Below are positions 31,879 to 39,474 of a stretch of DNA of 64,000 bases, piece by piece (position 1 is the stretch's first letter; the number at the start of each line of letters is the position of its first letter). A program made the position numbers and the translations under genes. The notes beneath the pieces were generated by a model, which was not told the origin of the DNA, searched no databases, and saw only the letters and a list, made by a program, of their open reading frames with translations. The stretch comes from Sellimonas catena (GTDB lineage Bacteria; Bacillota; Clostridia; Lachnospirales; Lachnospiraceae), in assembly GCF_045063725.1 (NCBI RefSeq), contig NZ_CP173695.1. One strand, given 5' to 3'.

Positions 31879-33213
31879 ATGATTAAGAAGGTTTTGATTG
31901 CAAACAGGGGTGAAATTGCGGTACGGATTATCCGTGCGTGCCGTGAGATGGGAATCGAAACGGTTGCGGTATATTCGGAAGCAGACAGGGAAGCACTGCA
32001 CACACAGCTTGCGGACGAGGCGGTCTGCATCGGGCCGGCTCCTTCTTCGGAGAGTTATCTGAGCATGGACAAGATCTTAAGCGCGACGATGATTACCGGA
32101 GCGGACGCAATTCATCCGGGATTCGGATTTTTGTCCGAGAACAGCAGGTTTGCAGAGCTTTGTGAAAAATGCAATATTACATTTATCGGACCGAAAGCGG
32201 AAGTAATAGAGAAACTCGGAAACAAGGCCGAGGCAAGAAATACGATGATATCTGCCGGAGTTCCGGTCATTCCGGGAAGTACGGAGCCGGTCTTCGATGA
32301 AGAAAAAGGCGCCGAAGAGGCAGACCGGATCGGGTATCCGGTTATCGTGAAAGCGGCGCTTGGCGGAGGCGGAAAAGGCATGCGTGTAGCGAAGACTCCG
32401 GAGGAGTTTTCCAAGGCATTTACGACAGCCCAGAAAGAAGCAAAGGCAGCCTTCGGCGATGACATGATGTATATCGAGCATTTTGTGGAACATCCGCGTC
32501 ATATTGAGTTCCAGATTCTGGCGGACCACTATGGCAATGTCATCCATCTGGGAGAGAGGGACTGCTCCATTCAGAGAAACCATCAGAAGATGATCGAAGA
32601 GTCTCCGTCTCTTGCATTGAGCGAGGAGCTTCGTCAGAAGATGGGAGAAGCAGCTGTAAAGGCAGCGAAAGCGGCCAATTATGAAAATGCCGGAACTATC
32701 GAGTTCTTGCTTGAAAAGAACGGCAGCTTCTATTTTATGGAGATGAATACAAGAATTCAGGTAGAACATCCGGTAACCGAGTGGGTAACCGGAATTGACC
32801 TGGTAAAAGAGCAGATCCGCATTGCTTCCGGGGAGCATTTAAAGATCAGCCAGGAGGACGTCAAACTGACCGGACATGCGATTGAGTGCCGTATCAATGC
32901 GGAAAACCCGGCAAAGAACTTCCGCCCGTCACCGGGAACCATCACGGATATCTACCTTCCGGGAGGAAAGGGAGTGCGGATCGATTCCGCAATCTACAGC
33001 GGCTATACAGTTCCGCCGTATTATGACTCCATGCTGGCAAAACTGATTGTCCATGCAAAGTCAAGACCGGAAGCGATCAGCAAAATGAGAAGTGCCCTCG
33101 GGGAGGTTATCATCGAAGGAATCGATACAAATATTGACTATCTGTACGAACTGATCAACCATCCGGATTATCAGAGCGGAAATATTGATATTGAGTTTAT
33201 CGAGCGTTTGTAG
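31879..33213 (+). CDS. accC: AccC, biotin carboxylase
   Basis: A 444-residue ATP-grasp enzyme carboxylating biotin on AccB. It shows KVLIANRGEIAVRIIRACREMG, the glycine-rich ATP loop KAALGGGGKGMRV, the active-site MEMNTRIQVEHPVTE and ECRINAENP. Length and ends are normal. GGTCGGAGGCAG precedes the ATG; the next gene starts 12 nt after its stop. Confidence 0.96.
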   Translation: MIKKVLIANRGEIAVRIIRACREMGIETVAVYSEADREALHTQLADEAVCIGPAPSSESYLSMDKILSATMITGADAIHPGFGFLSENSRFAELCEKCNITFIGPKAEVIEKLGNKAEARNTMISAGVPVIPGSTEPVFDEEKGAEEADRIGYPVIVKAALGGGGKGMRVAKTPEEFSKAFTTAQKEAKAAFGDDMMYIEHFVEHPRHIEFQILADHYGNVIHLGERDCSIQRNHQKMIEESPSLALSEELRQKMGEAAVKAAKAANYENAGTIEFLLEKNGSFYFMEMNTRIQVEHPVTEWVTGIDLVKEQIRIASGEHLKISQEDVKLTGHAIECRINAENPAKNFRPSPGTITDIYLPGGKGVRIDSAIYSGYTVPPYYDSMLAKLIVHAKSRPEAISKMRSALGEVIIEGIDTNIDYLYELINHPDYQSGNIDIEFIERL

Positions 33214-33225
33214 GAGTGAAAAGAC

Positions 33226-34938
33226 ATGAAATTATCCAATATGTTTAAAAAAACAGAACGAAAAAACTACATAACGATTCATACTTCAGATAAAAAGGGA
33301 AAACCGGAGGTGCCGGAAGGTCTGCTGAAAAAGTGTAATGCGTGCAAGGCGGCGATTGTGACAGAGGATGTCAAGAACAATTATTATATCTGCCCGAAGT
33401 GCCACAATTACTTCCGGGTACATGCCAGAAGAAGAGTGGAGATGATCGCGGACGAAGGGACGTTTGAAGAGTGGGATCACGGCCTGAATGCGGGCAATCC
33501 GTTAAGCTTTCCGGGATATGAGGAGAAGGTGAAGGCTCTCCAGGAGAAGACAAATCTTGATGAGGCCGTCATGACCGGGAAAGCGCAGATCAATGGAAAT
33601 GAAGTGGTACTTGGCATCTGTGACGGACGCTTCATGATGGCAAGTATGGGATGGGCAGTCGGAGAGAAGATCGCCCGTGCTGTAGAGCGGGCTACCGAAG
33701 AAAAACTTCCGGTGATCATTTTTGCCTGCTCAGGCGGAGCAAGAATGCAGGAAGGCATTGTCTCCCTGATGCAGATGGCAAAGACATCTGCGGCTCTGAA
33801 GAAGCACAGTGATGCCGGGCTTCTCTACATTTCGGTCCTGACTAATCCGACAACCGGCGGAGTAACGGCAAGTTTTGCCATGCTTGGTGATGTCATTCTG
33901 GCAGAGCCGAACGCATTGATCGGTTTTGCCGGACCGCGTGTCATTGAGCAGACGATCGGACAGAAGCTGCCGGAAGGATTCCAGAAATCGGAATTTCTGC
34001 TGGAGCACGGTTTCATCGACCGGATTGTAGAGCGGGAAGAGATGAAGGAAGTGCTTGCATCTATTCTCAGCATGCATAAAATCGAAGAGAACGGGGAAGA
34101 CTGGCGGCAGGAATGCTGTCAGAACGAAGGAGAGGAAAAACGTGCTCCATATAAAGGGCTGACCTCCTGGGAGCGGGTTCAGATCTCCAGAAGAAAAGAC
34201 CGCCCGGTAGGAAGTGACTATATTCACACCTTGTTTACCGACTTTATTGAATTGCACGGTGACAGGTATTTCAAAGATGACAAGGCGATTATCGGAGGAA
34301 TCGCAAGATTCCACGGAATGCCGGTCACAGTCATTGCGCAGGAACGGGGCACAACGACAAAAGAAAATATTCTCCGGAATTTCGGAATGCCTTCCCCGGA
34401 CGGATACCGGAAGGCGATGCGTCTGATGAAGCAGGCGGAGAAATTCCACCGCCCGGTCATCTGTTTTGTTGATACACCGGGAGCGTTCTGCGGAATTGAA
34501 GCAGAAGAAAGAGGACAGGGAGAGGCAATTGCGAGAAATATCTATGAGATGTCCGGCTTGAAAACACCGGTTGTATCCATCGTGATCGGAGAGGGAGAAA
34601 GCGGAGGAGCGCTTGCCATCGCGACCGCGGATGAAGTGTGGATGCTGGAAAATTCGATCTACTCGATCCTCTCTCCGGAAGGATTTGCATCCATTCTCTG
34701 GAAAGACAGCAAACGGGCAAAAGAGGCGGCGGGGGTCATGAAGCTGACGGCAAACCATTTAAAGAGCATGGAGATTGTCGAGCAGGTGATTCCGGAGCCG
34801 GATAATTTCACTTCCGCAAATCTGGAGGAAGTGGCAGACAGACTGGACAGAAGTCTGAAGAAATTTATTTGTGAGTACATGGAGATGGATGCAGATGCTC
34901 TGGTTGAAAAACGTTACCGGAGATTCCGTCGGATGTAG
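33226..34938 (+). CDS. accDA: AccDA fusion, acetyl-CoA carboxyltransferase beta and alpha in one chain
   Basis: A 570-residue single polypeptide in which AccD and AccA are fused. The AccD part (about 1-290) begins with a four-Cys zinc finger (KCNACKAAI...YICPKCHNYFRV) and contains FACSGGARMQEG and TNPTTGGVTASFAMLGDV. The AccA part (about 300-570) has YIHTLFTDFIELHGDRYF, TPGAFCGIEAEERGQGEAIA and IGEGESGGALAI. The two are separate genes in most Firmicutes; fused forms occur in some lineages. It transfers carboxyl from biotin to acetyl-CoA. No stop or frameshift lies at the junction. Confidence 0.94.
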   Translation: MKLSNMFKKTERKNYITIHTSDKKGKPEVPEGLLKKCNACKAAIVTEDVKNNYYICPKCHNYFRVHARRRVEMIADEGTFEEWDHGLNAGNPLSFPGYEEKVKALQEKTNLDEAVMTGKAQINGNEVVLGICDGRFMMASMGWAVGEKIARAVERATEEKLPVIIFACSGGARMQEGIVSLMQMAKTSAALKKHSDAGLLYISVLTNPTTGGVTASFAMLGDVILAEPNALIGFAGPRVIEQTIGQKLPEGFQKSEFLLEHGFIDRIVEREEMKEVLASILSMHKIEENGEDWRQECCQNEGEEKRAPYKGLTSWERVQISRRKDRPVGSDYIHTLFTDFIELHGDRYFKDDKAIIGGIARFHGMPVTVIAQERGTTTKENILRNFGMPSPDGYRKAMRLMKQAEKFHRPVICFVDTPGAFCGIEAEERGQGEAIARNIYEMSGLKTPVVSIVIGEGESGGALAIATADEVWMLENSIYSILSPEGFASILWKDSKRAKEAAGVMKLTANHLKSMEIVEQVIPEPDNFTSANLEEVADRLDRSLKKFICEYMEMDADALVEKRYRRFRRM

Positions 34939-34952
34939 GAAAGGAACGAAAA

Positions 34953-36023
34953 GTGAACACAAAATGGCCGCCGATTTCGCTCGGCGATAAACAAATCAAA
35001 ATTCCTCTCATTCAGGGGGGAATGGGAGTCGGTATCAGCATGGGAGGACTTGCAGGTGCTGTTGCAAAAGAGGGCGCGGCGGGGATCATTTCCAATGCGC
35101 AGATAGGATTCCGGGAAGCGGATTTTGAAAAAAATCCGTTTCAGGCCAACCTGCGGGCCATGGAAAGTGAATACCAAAAGGCCAGAAAGACCGCGCCGGA
35201 CGGAGTGATCGGATTTAACATCATGGTAGCGCTGAAGCATTACGAGGAGTATGTAAGGCATGCGGCTGCCATCGGATGTGATCTGATTATTTCGGGAGCC
35301 GGGCTGCCTACAGAGCTCCCGCGCTATGTGGAGGGAACCGATACGAAGATCGCACCGATTGTTTCAACTGAAAAATCGGCGAGAGTCATTTTGAAATACT
35401 GGGACAGAAAGTACAACCGGGTGCCGGATCTGCTTGTGATTGAGGGACCGAAGGCAGGGGGACATCTTGGATTTACGAAAGAACAGCTTGAGATATTTGA
35501 CGATAAGGCATACAATGAAGAAGTAAAGTCCATCTTAAAGGCCGTGCGGGAGTACGAAGAGAAGTATGAAAGAAAGATTCCGGTTGTCCTGGCCGGCGGC
35601 ATTGACACAAAAGAGAAGGTGGAAGCGGCCATGGCGCTTGGCGTGGACGGTGTGCAGACGGCGAGCCTTTTTGTGACGACAGAAGAATGTGATGCGGATA
35701 TCCATTATAAGGAAGCATACATAAACGCCGGAGAAGAGGACATCTGCATTGTGACAAGTCCGGTAGGAATGCCGGGGCGTGCAATCTTAAATCCATTTAT
35801 GAAAAGAGTGATGGACGGGGAGAAATTTACTCCGAAGAAATGCCTTGGATGTCTTCATAAATGCAATCCGTCCGAAATTCCGTACTGCATTACAGAACGC
35901 CTCGTGGCAGCGGCCAGCGGGGATGTGGAGGAAGCACTTCTTTTCTGTGGAAAAGAGGCGTACAGACAGCAGAAGATCACGACTGTCAGGGAAGTGATAG
36001 GTTCACTGATGGGAGAAGAATAG
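34953..36023 (+). CDS. Nitronate monooxygenase/FabK-like FMN protein with Cys-rich tail
   Basis: A 356-residue flavin TIM-barrel protein related to FabK and nitronate monooxygenases. It shows IPLIQGGMGVGISMGGLAGAVA, LIISGAGLPTELP, EGPKAGGHLGF (catalytic His) and LAGGIDTKEKVEAAMALGVDGVQ. The C-terminal tail contains CLGCLHKCNPSEIPYC (C-x2-C-x3-C-x7-C), not present in the FabK at 27025, possibly a metal site. It starts at GTG 34953 after GGAAAGGAACG. Its place between accDA and the FabT repressor suggests a role in lipid synthesis or redox protection; true substrate unknown. Confidence 0.85.
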   Translation: MNTKWPPISLGDKQIKIPLIQGGMGVGISMGGLAGAVAKEGAAGIISNAQIGFREADFEKNPFQANLRAMESEYQKARKTAPDGVIGFNIMVALKHYEEYVRHAAAIGCDLIISGAGLPTELPRYVEGTDTKIAPIVSTEKSARVILKYWDRKYNRVPDLLVIEGPKAGGHLGFTKEQLEIFDDKAYNEEVKSILKAVREYEEKYERKIPVVLAGGIDTKEKVEAAMALGVDGVQTASLFVTTEECDADIHYKEAYINAGEEDICIVTSPVGMPGRAILNPFMKRVMDGEKFTPKKCLGCLHKCNPSEIPYCITERLVAAASGDVEEALLFCGKEAYRQQKITTVREVIGSLMGEE

Positions 36024-36062
36024 GGACAAGACGAAAGATAGACAGGTAAAGGAGCAAAAAAC

Positions 36063-36509
36063 GTGGACGCATACAGGGCAATCAACGAAATCCTGGTTCA
36101 TTTGTTCAATGAAATCTGGGAGCTGGAAGGAAAAGCAGTGATCACAGAAGAATATAAGGACATTACGAACAACGATATGCATATTATTGAAGCGGTGGGC
36201 CTCGGAGAAGGAAACAATATGTCGGCAATCGCAAAAAAACTGAAAATCACTGTCGGATCTCTTACCACCTCCATGAACAGTCTTGTCAATAAAAAGTATG
36301 TGGTCCGGGAGAGGAGTTCCCAGGACCGAAGAGTGGTCAATATCCGCCTGACAAAAAAGGGGGAAAAGGCGTACCACCATCATGCAGATTTTCACAGGAA
36401 GATGACGGAAGCAGTCGTATCCGCCCTCTCAGAGGATGAGATTCCGGTTCTCGTCAAAACGCTGGACAGTCTGTCCGACTTTTTCAAATCCTATCGGGAA
36501 CAGTATTGA
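36063..36509 (+). CDS. fabT: FabT-like MarR regulator of fatty-acid synthesis
   Basis: A 148-residue MarR protein. The segments NNDMHIIEAVGLGEGNNMSAIAKKLKITVGSLTTSMNSLVNKKYVVRERSSQDRRVVNIRLTKKG resemble streptococcal FabT in order and character. FabT with long-chain acyl-ACP as corepressor binds TTTGATTATCAAA-like sites, and that site is present at the cluster promoter. In streptococci fabT is near the front of the cluster; here it is last. GTG start after AAAGGAGC. Confidence 0.85.
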   Translation: MDAYRAINEILVHLFNEIWELEGKAVITEEYKDITNNDMHIIEAVGLGEGNNMSAIAKKLKITVGSLTTSMNSLVNKKYVVRERSSQDRRVVNIRLTKKGEKAYHHHADFHRKMTEAVVSALSEDEIPVLVKTLDSLSDFFKSYREQY

Positions 36510-36543
36510 CATGTTTTTGTACCGGATGGTACACTGAATAAAA

Positions 36544-36586
36544 CAGCCGCAGGGCAGCTTTTAAGAGCTGTTTTGCGGCTGCTTCC
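36544..36586 (+). terminator. Probable end-of-cluster stem-loop
   Basis: CAGCCGCA (36544-36551) pairs with TGCGGCTG (36574-36581), with an inner CAGCT/AGCTG stem. The following sequence has only a short pyrimidine stretch, so its efficiency is uncertain. Confidence 0.45.
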
Positions 36587-36657
36587 GTAACTGGAAGAAA
36601 ATACGGACAGGATTTTGGAAAGGCCGGAAGGCCTGAAATCAGAAAGGGAGGGAAGAA

Positions 36658-37458
36658 ATGGTGAAACGACGGACAGAAAACAAGATGGGAAAAAGGATTC
36701 TTGCAGGAATCTGCTGCATCGGTCTTCTGACGGCAGCAGGATGCAGTCAGAATCAGGAAGAACCGGATCCACAGGAACTTTACCAGGCTGCGGTGGAGAA
36801 AAACGGGGAACTGACAGATCTGGACATGACAATAGGAACGAAGATGACGCTGGAGCAGGCCGGAGAGACGGTGGATATCGATATGAATGTCGATATGCTG
36901 ATGTCCGGATACAATACATCGGATCTACAGTATCAGATGGAGACGACGACCTCACTCCTCGGGCAGAATATCGAGATGACTGCATTTTACACAGACGGCT
37001 ACTATTATATGGAGACATCAGGCCGGAAGCTCAAATATCCGTACGATCTGGAAGCGATTACGGAGCAGGTGGAAAACAGCATGGGCGGCACAGTATCCTC
37101 GGAAGCCATGACGGAGCTGACGGCGAAAAAAGAAGGTGAAAATACAAGGCTTACCTTTACCGGAGATCCGGAGAAGATGACCAACTATACAAAGGAGATT
37201 CTTTCCAATATGCAGACCGGAACAGAAACGGCGGATTTTACAATCGAGAAGGCAGGAGGATCCTATCTGATCAATCCGGACGGCTATTATATCGAAAGTA
37301 ATGTTGATATGGATCTGCTGATGAATATCAGCGGAAGCGAAGTCAGCGTGAATACAAAGATGACAAGTACCCTGAAAGATCCGGGTAAAAAGGTGGAAAT
37401 CACACTGCCGGAAGATCTGTCCTCCTACACAGAAGTATCACAGGATCTTCTGGGATAA
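36658..37458 (+). CDS. Lipoprotein of the DUF6612 type
   Basis: A 266-residue exported lipoprotein. The signal MGKRILAGICCIGLLTAAGCSQ ends in a lipobox with Cys at about position 31. The mature part (LYQAAVEKNGELTDLDMTIGTKMTLEQAG, AFYTDGYYYMETSGRKLKYP) has the beta-rich pattern of DUF6612 proteins of Lachnospiraceae, related in fold to LolA/LppX-type lipid carriers. GGGAGGGAAGAA precedes the ATG. It lies alone downstream of the fab cluster and faces the outside of the membrane. Ligand unknown. Confidence 0.75.
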   Translation: MVKRRTENKMGKRILAGICCIGLLTAAGCSQNQEEPDPQELYQAAVEKNGELTDLDMTIGTKMTLEQAGETVDIDMNVDMLMSGYNTSDLQYQMETTTSLLGQNIEMTAFYTDGYYYMETSGRKLKYPYDLEAITEQVENSMGGTVSSEAMTELTAKKEGENTRLTFTGDPEKMTNYTKEILSNMQTGTETADFTIEKAGGSYLINPDGYYIESNVDMDLLMNISGSEVSVNTKMTSTLKDPGKKVEITLPEDLSSYTEVSQDLLG

Positions 37459-37476
37459 AAAAAGCGAAAGAAGGGT

Positions 37477-37548
37477 ATGGAAGACAGCCAAATTGCAAAG
37501 GAACTGGAACTTTCTGAAGAAAGCCTCCATAAACTGATGAAAGAGTAA
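37477..37548 (+). CDS. Possible 23-residue peptide or gene remnant
   Basis: ATG 37477 has AAGAAGG before it and opens a short frame encoding EDSQIAKELELSEESLH and ending KLMKE. The segment looks like part of a helix-turn-helix (QIAKELELSEESL). It could be the C-terminal scrap of a lost regulator or a very small gene cotranscribed with the lipoprotein; evidence is thin. Confidence 0.3.
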   Translation: MEDSQIAKELELSEESLHKLMKE

Positions 37549-37551
37549 TAT

Positions 37552-37593
37552 AAAAATCCGGAAAGTCTCATTCAAAGCGACTTCCGGATTTTG
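37552..37593. terminator. Bidirectional terminator between the lipoprotein and yitT genes
   Basis: AAAATCCGGAA (37553-37563) pairs with TTCCGGATTTT (37582-37592), with A- and T-runs on each side so it can serve both converging transcripts. Confidence 0.8.
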
Positions 37594-37620
37594 TATATTT
37601 GAGAATAGTTCAGAAAATTA

Positions 37621-38514
37621 TTATTTTCCGGATACGGCGGCAGTCTTTTTGTTCCGGTAAATCTTACCGCTGGAGAAGCCGTGTCCTTTGACTTCGTTGA
37701 CACGGGAGATAATCATGAAGGCTTCCGGATCAATTTTATTGACTTCCTGATTGAGCTTTGTCAGCTCGCGGTTGGAGATGACAGTCATAATTACCGGCTG
37801 ATCGGTGTGAAGATATCCGGTTTCCCCGTACAGGATAGTGGAGCCCCGGTCCAGCTTCTGGACGATCATCTGATTGATCTCTTTGTGCTTTTTACTTACG
37901 ATCTTGACCTGAGTCTGAACGTGTCCGGTGAGGAGTACTTTGTCCAGGACGACGGTGTAGATCAGGACAAGGAGGATTCCGTAGATGATCTGCTCTTTGT
38001 CGGAGAAGAGCATCTGGAGAATCAGGATCGTAAAGTCAAAGAGATAGAGCATGACAGACACCGGAAACCCGAACTTTTTATTCAGGACAAGAGGTGGAAT
38101 ATCCATTCCTCCCGTGGAGGCTCCTGCCCGGATCACGATTCCGATGGCAAATCCGATCATCAGTCCGCCGCAGACGGTTGCGAGCATCCGGTCGCTGGTG
38201 ACATTAGCAAGCTGCGGAATTCTTTCAAATACACCGAGAATGATCGGGTAAAAGAAACTGCTGATCAGTGTTGTCAGTGCAAACATTTTTCCAAGGACAA
38301 CTGCTCCAAGCACGAACATAACGGCGTTGAAACAGAAGACGAACATGGAAATGGGGATATTAAAATAATGCTCAAACGCAATTCCAAGACCAGTCGTTCC
38401 CCCGGTGATCAGGTCATTTGGAAGAATAAAGACGACAACACCGAGCGCATAGATGGCGTTGCCGATTAAGATTGTAATAATATTCAATACTTTTTTGGAA
38501 ATGCTCTCATTCAT
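37621..38514 (-). CDS. YitT-family membrane protein
   Basis: A 297-residue protein of the YitT (DUF161/DUF2179) family. Five hydrophobic helices start with NAIYALGVVVFILPNDLITGGTTGLG. A cytoplasmic DUF2179 domain (about residues 215-285) contains KLDRGSTILYGETGYLHTDQPVIMTVISNREL. Function of the family is unsettled. Start fits an upstream GAAAGGACTGACAGGT. It is read from its own promoter and faces the sirtuin gene back to back. Confidence 0.9.
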   Translation of the reverse strand: MNESISKKVLNIITILIGNAIYALGVVVFILPNDLITGGTTGLGIAFEHYFNIPISMFVFCFNAVMFVLGAVVLGKMFALTTLISSFFYPIILGVFERIPQLANVTSDRMLATVCGGLMIGFAIGIVIRAGASTGGMDIPPLVLNKKFGFPVSVMLYLFDFTILILQMLFSDKEQIIYGILLVLIYTVVLDKVLLTGHVQTQVKIVSKKHKEINQMIVQKLDRGSTILYGETGYLHTDQPVIMTVISNRELTKLNQEVNKIDPEAFMIISRVNEVKGHGFSSGKIYRNKKTAAVSGK

Positions 38515-38547
38515 ACCTGTCAGTCCTTTCTATTTCAGATACGAATC

Positions 38548-38576
38548 AGTATACAGGAAGAAAAGAAGGGGAACAA
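38548..38576 (-). promoter_or_regulatory. Promoter of the yitT-family gene
   Basis: Minus strand TTGTTC (38576-38571), 17-bp spacer, TATACT (38553-38548). Confidence 0.6.
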
Positions 38577-38601
38577 GAGATTTCCGGAAAATCAGGAAAT
38601 C

Positions 38602-38630
38602 TTATCAGTATGATGAAACTGTGCTATACT
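38602..38630 (+). promoter_or_regulatory. Promoter of the sirtuin gene
   Basis: TTATCA (38602-38607), 17-bp spacer and TATACT (38625-38630), with an upstream TGTGC giving a TG-type extended -10. Confidence 0.6.
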
Positions 38631-38680
38631 AAAGGAAAAACGAGGAAAAGCAGAGAAAGAAACGAAAGGAGAAGAAGGAC

Positions 38681-39409
38681 ATGGAAGAGATCAGGAAATT
38701 TCAGCAGATGATAGATGAGAGCAGGAATATCGTATTCTTCGGAGGAGCAGGAGTCTCCACCGAGAGCAACATTCCGGACTTCCGCAGTGAAGACGGTTTA
38801 TACAATATGAAGTATAAATATCCACCGGAGACAATCATAAGCCACACCTTTTTTCTGAGAAATCCGGAGGAATTTTACCGGTTTTATAAGGACCGGATGC
38901 TCTGTCTGGACGCGGAGCCGAATCCGGCCCACAGGAAACTGGCCGAACTGGAGCAGGCAGGAAAGCTCTCCGCCGTTGTCACTCAGAATATTGACGGACT
39001 CCACCAGAAGGCGGGAAGCCGGACGGTCTATGAACTGCATGGAAGTATTCACAGAAATTACTGCATGGAGTGCGGTAAATTTTATGATGCAGAGTATGTG
39101 AAAAACAGTGAGGGCATTCCAAGATGCAGCTGCGGCGGGATGATCAAGCCGGATGTGGTGCTCTATGAAGAAGGGCTGGATACAAAGACAATCCAGAATT
39201 CCGTGGAGGCGATCGCTCATGCGGATATGCTGATTATCGGCGGGACTTCCCTTGTCGTTTACCCGGCGGCCGGTTTTATCGACTACTTCCGCGGAAAGTA
39301 TCTTGTGCTGATCAACAAGGCGGAAACAGGGCGGTCTGTCCGGGCGGATCTTGTGATCCGGGAACCGATCGGAAAAGTGATGGAACAAATCTCTTGCAAT
39401 CCACAGTGA
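38681..39409 (+). CDS. Sirtuin, NAD-dependent protein deacylase
   Basis: A 242-residue Sir2/CobB-family enzyme. NAD site FFGGAGVSTESNIPDFRSEDGLY, TQNIDGLHQKAGS, catalytic His in ELHGSIHRNYC, and a four-Cys zinc site (CMEC and CSC plus neighbouring Cys) are all visible. It removes acetyl or other acyl groups from lysines using NAD. It is a different protein from the cobalamin enzymes despite the shared cobB name. AGGAGAAGGAC precedes the ATG; single gene. Confidence 0.93.
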   Translation: MEEIRKFQQMIDESRNIVFFGGAGVSTESNIPDFRSEDGLYNMKYKYPPETIISHTFFLRNPEEFYRFYKDRMLCLDAEPNPAHRKLAELEQAGKLSAVVTQNIDGLHQKAGSRTVYELHGSIHRNYCMECGKFYDAEYVKNSEGIPRCSCGGMIKPDVVLYEEGLDTKTIQNSVEAIAHADMLIIGGTSLVVYPAAGFIDYFRGKYLVLINKAETGRSVRADLVIREPIGKVMEQISCNPQ

Positions 39410-39474
39410 AATTCGCTAAAATAATGAAGTTAGTATATTGATATCAGGAGACATTTATATAAAGGAGAAAAAGT

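Noticed and set aside
38681..39409. Sirtuin as a cobalamin gene because of the shared symbol cobB
   Set aside because: The sequence is a clear NAD-dependent Sir2 deacylase and is far from the B12 cluster.
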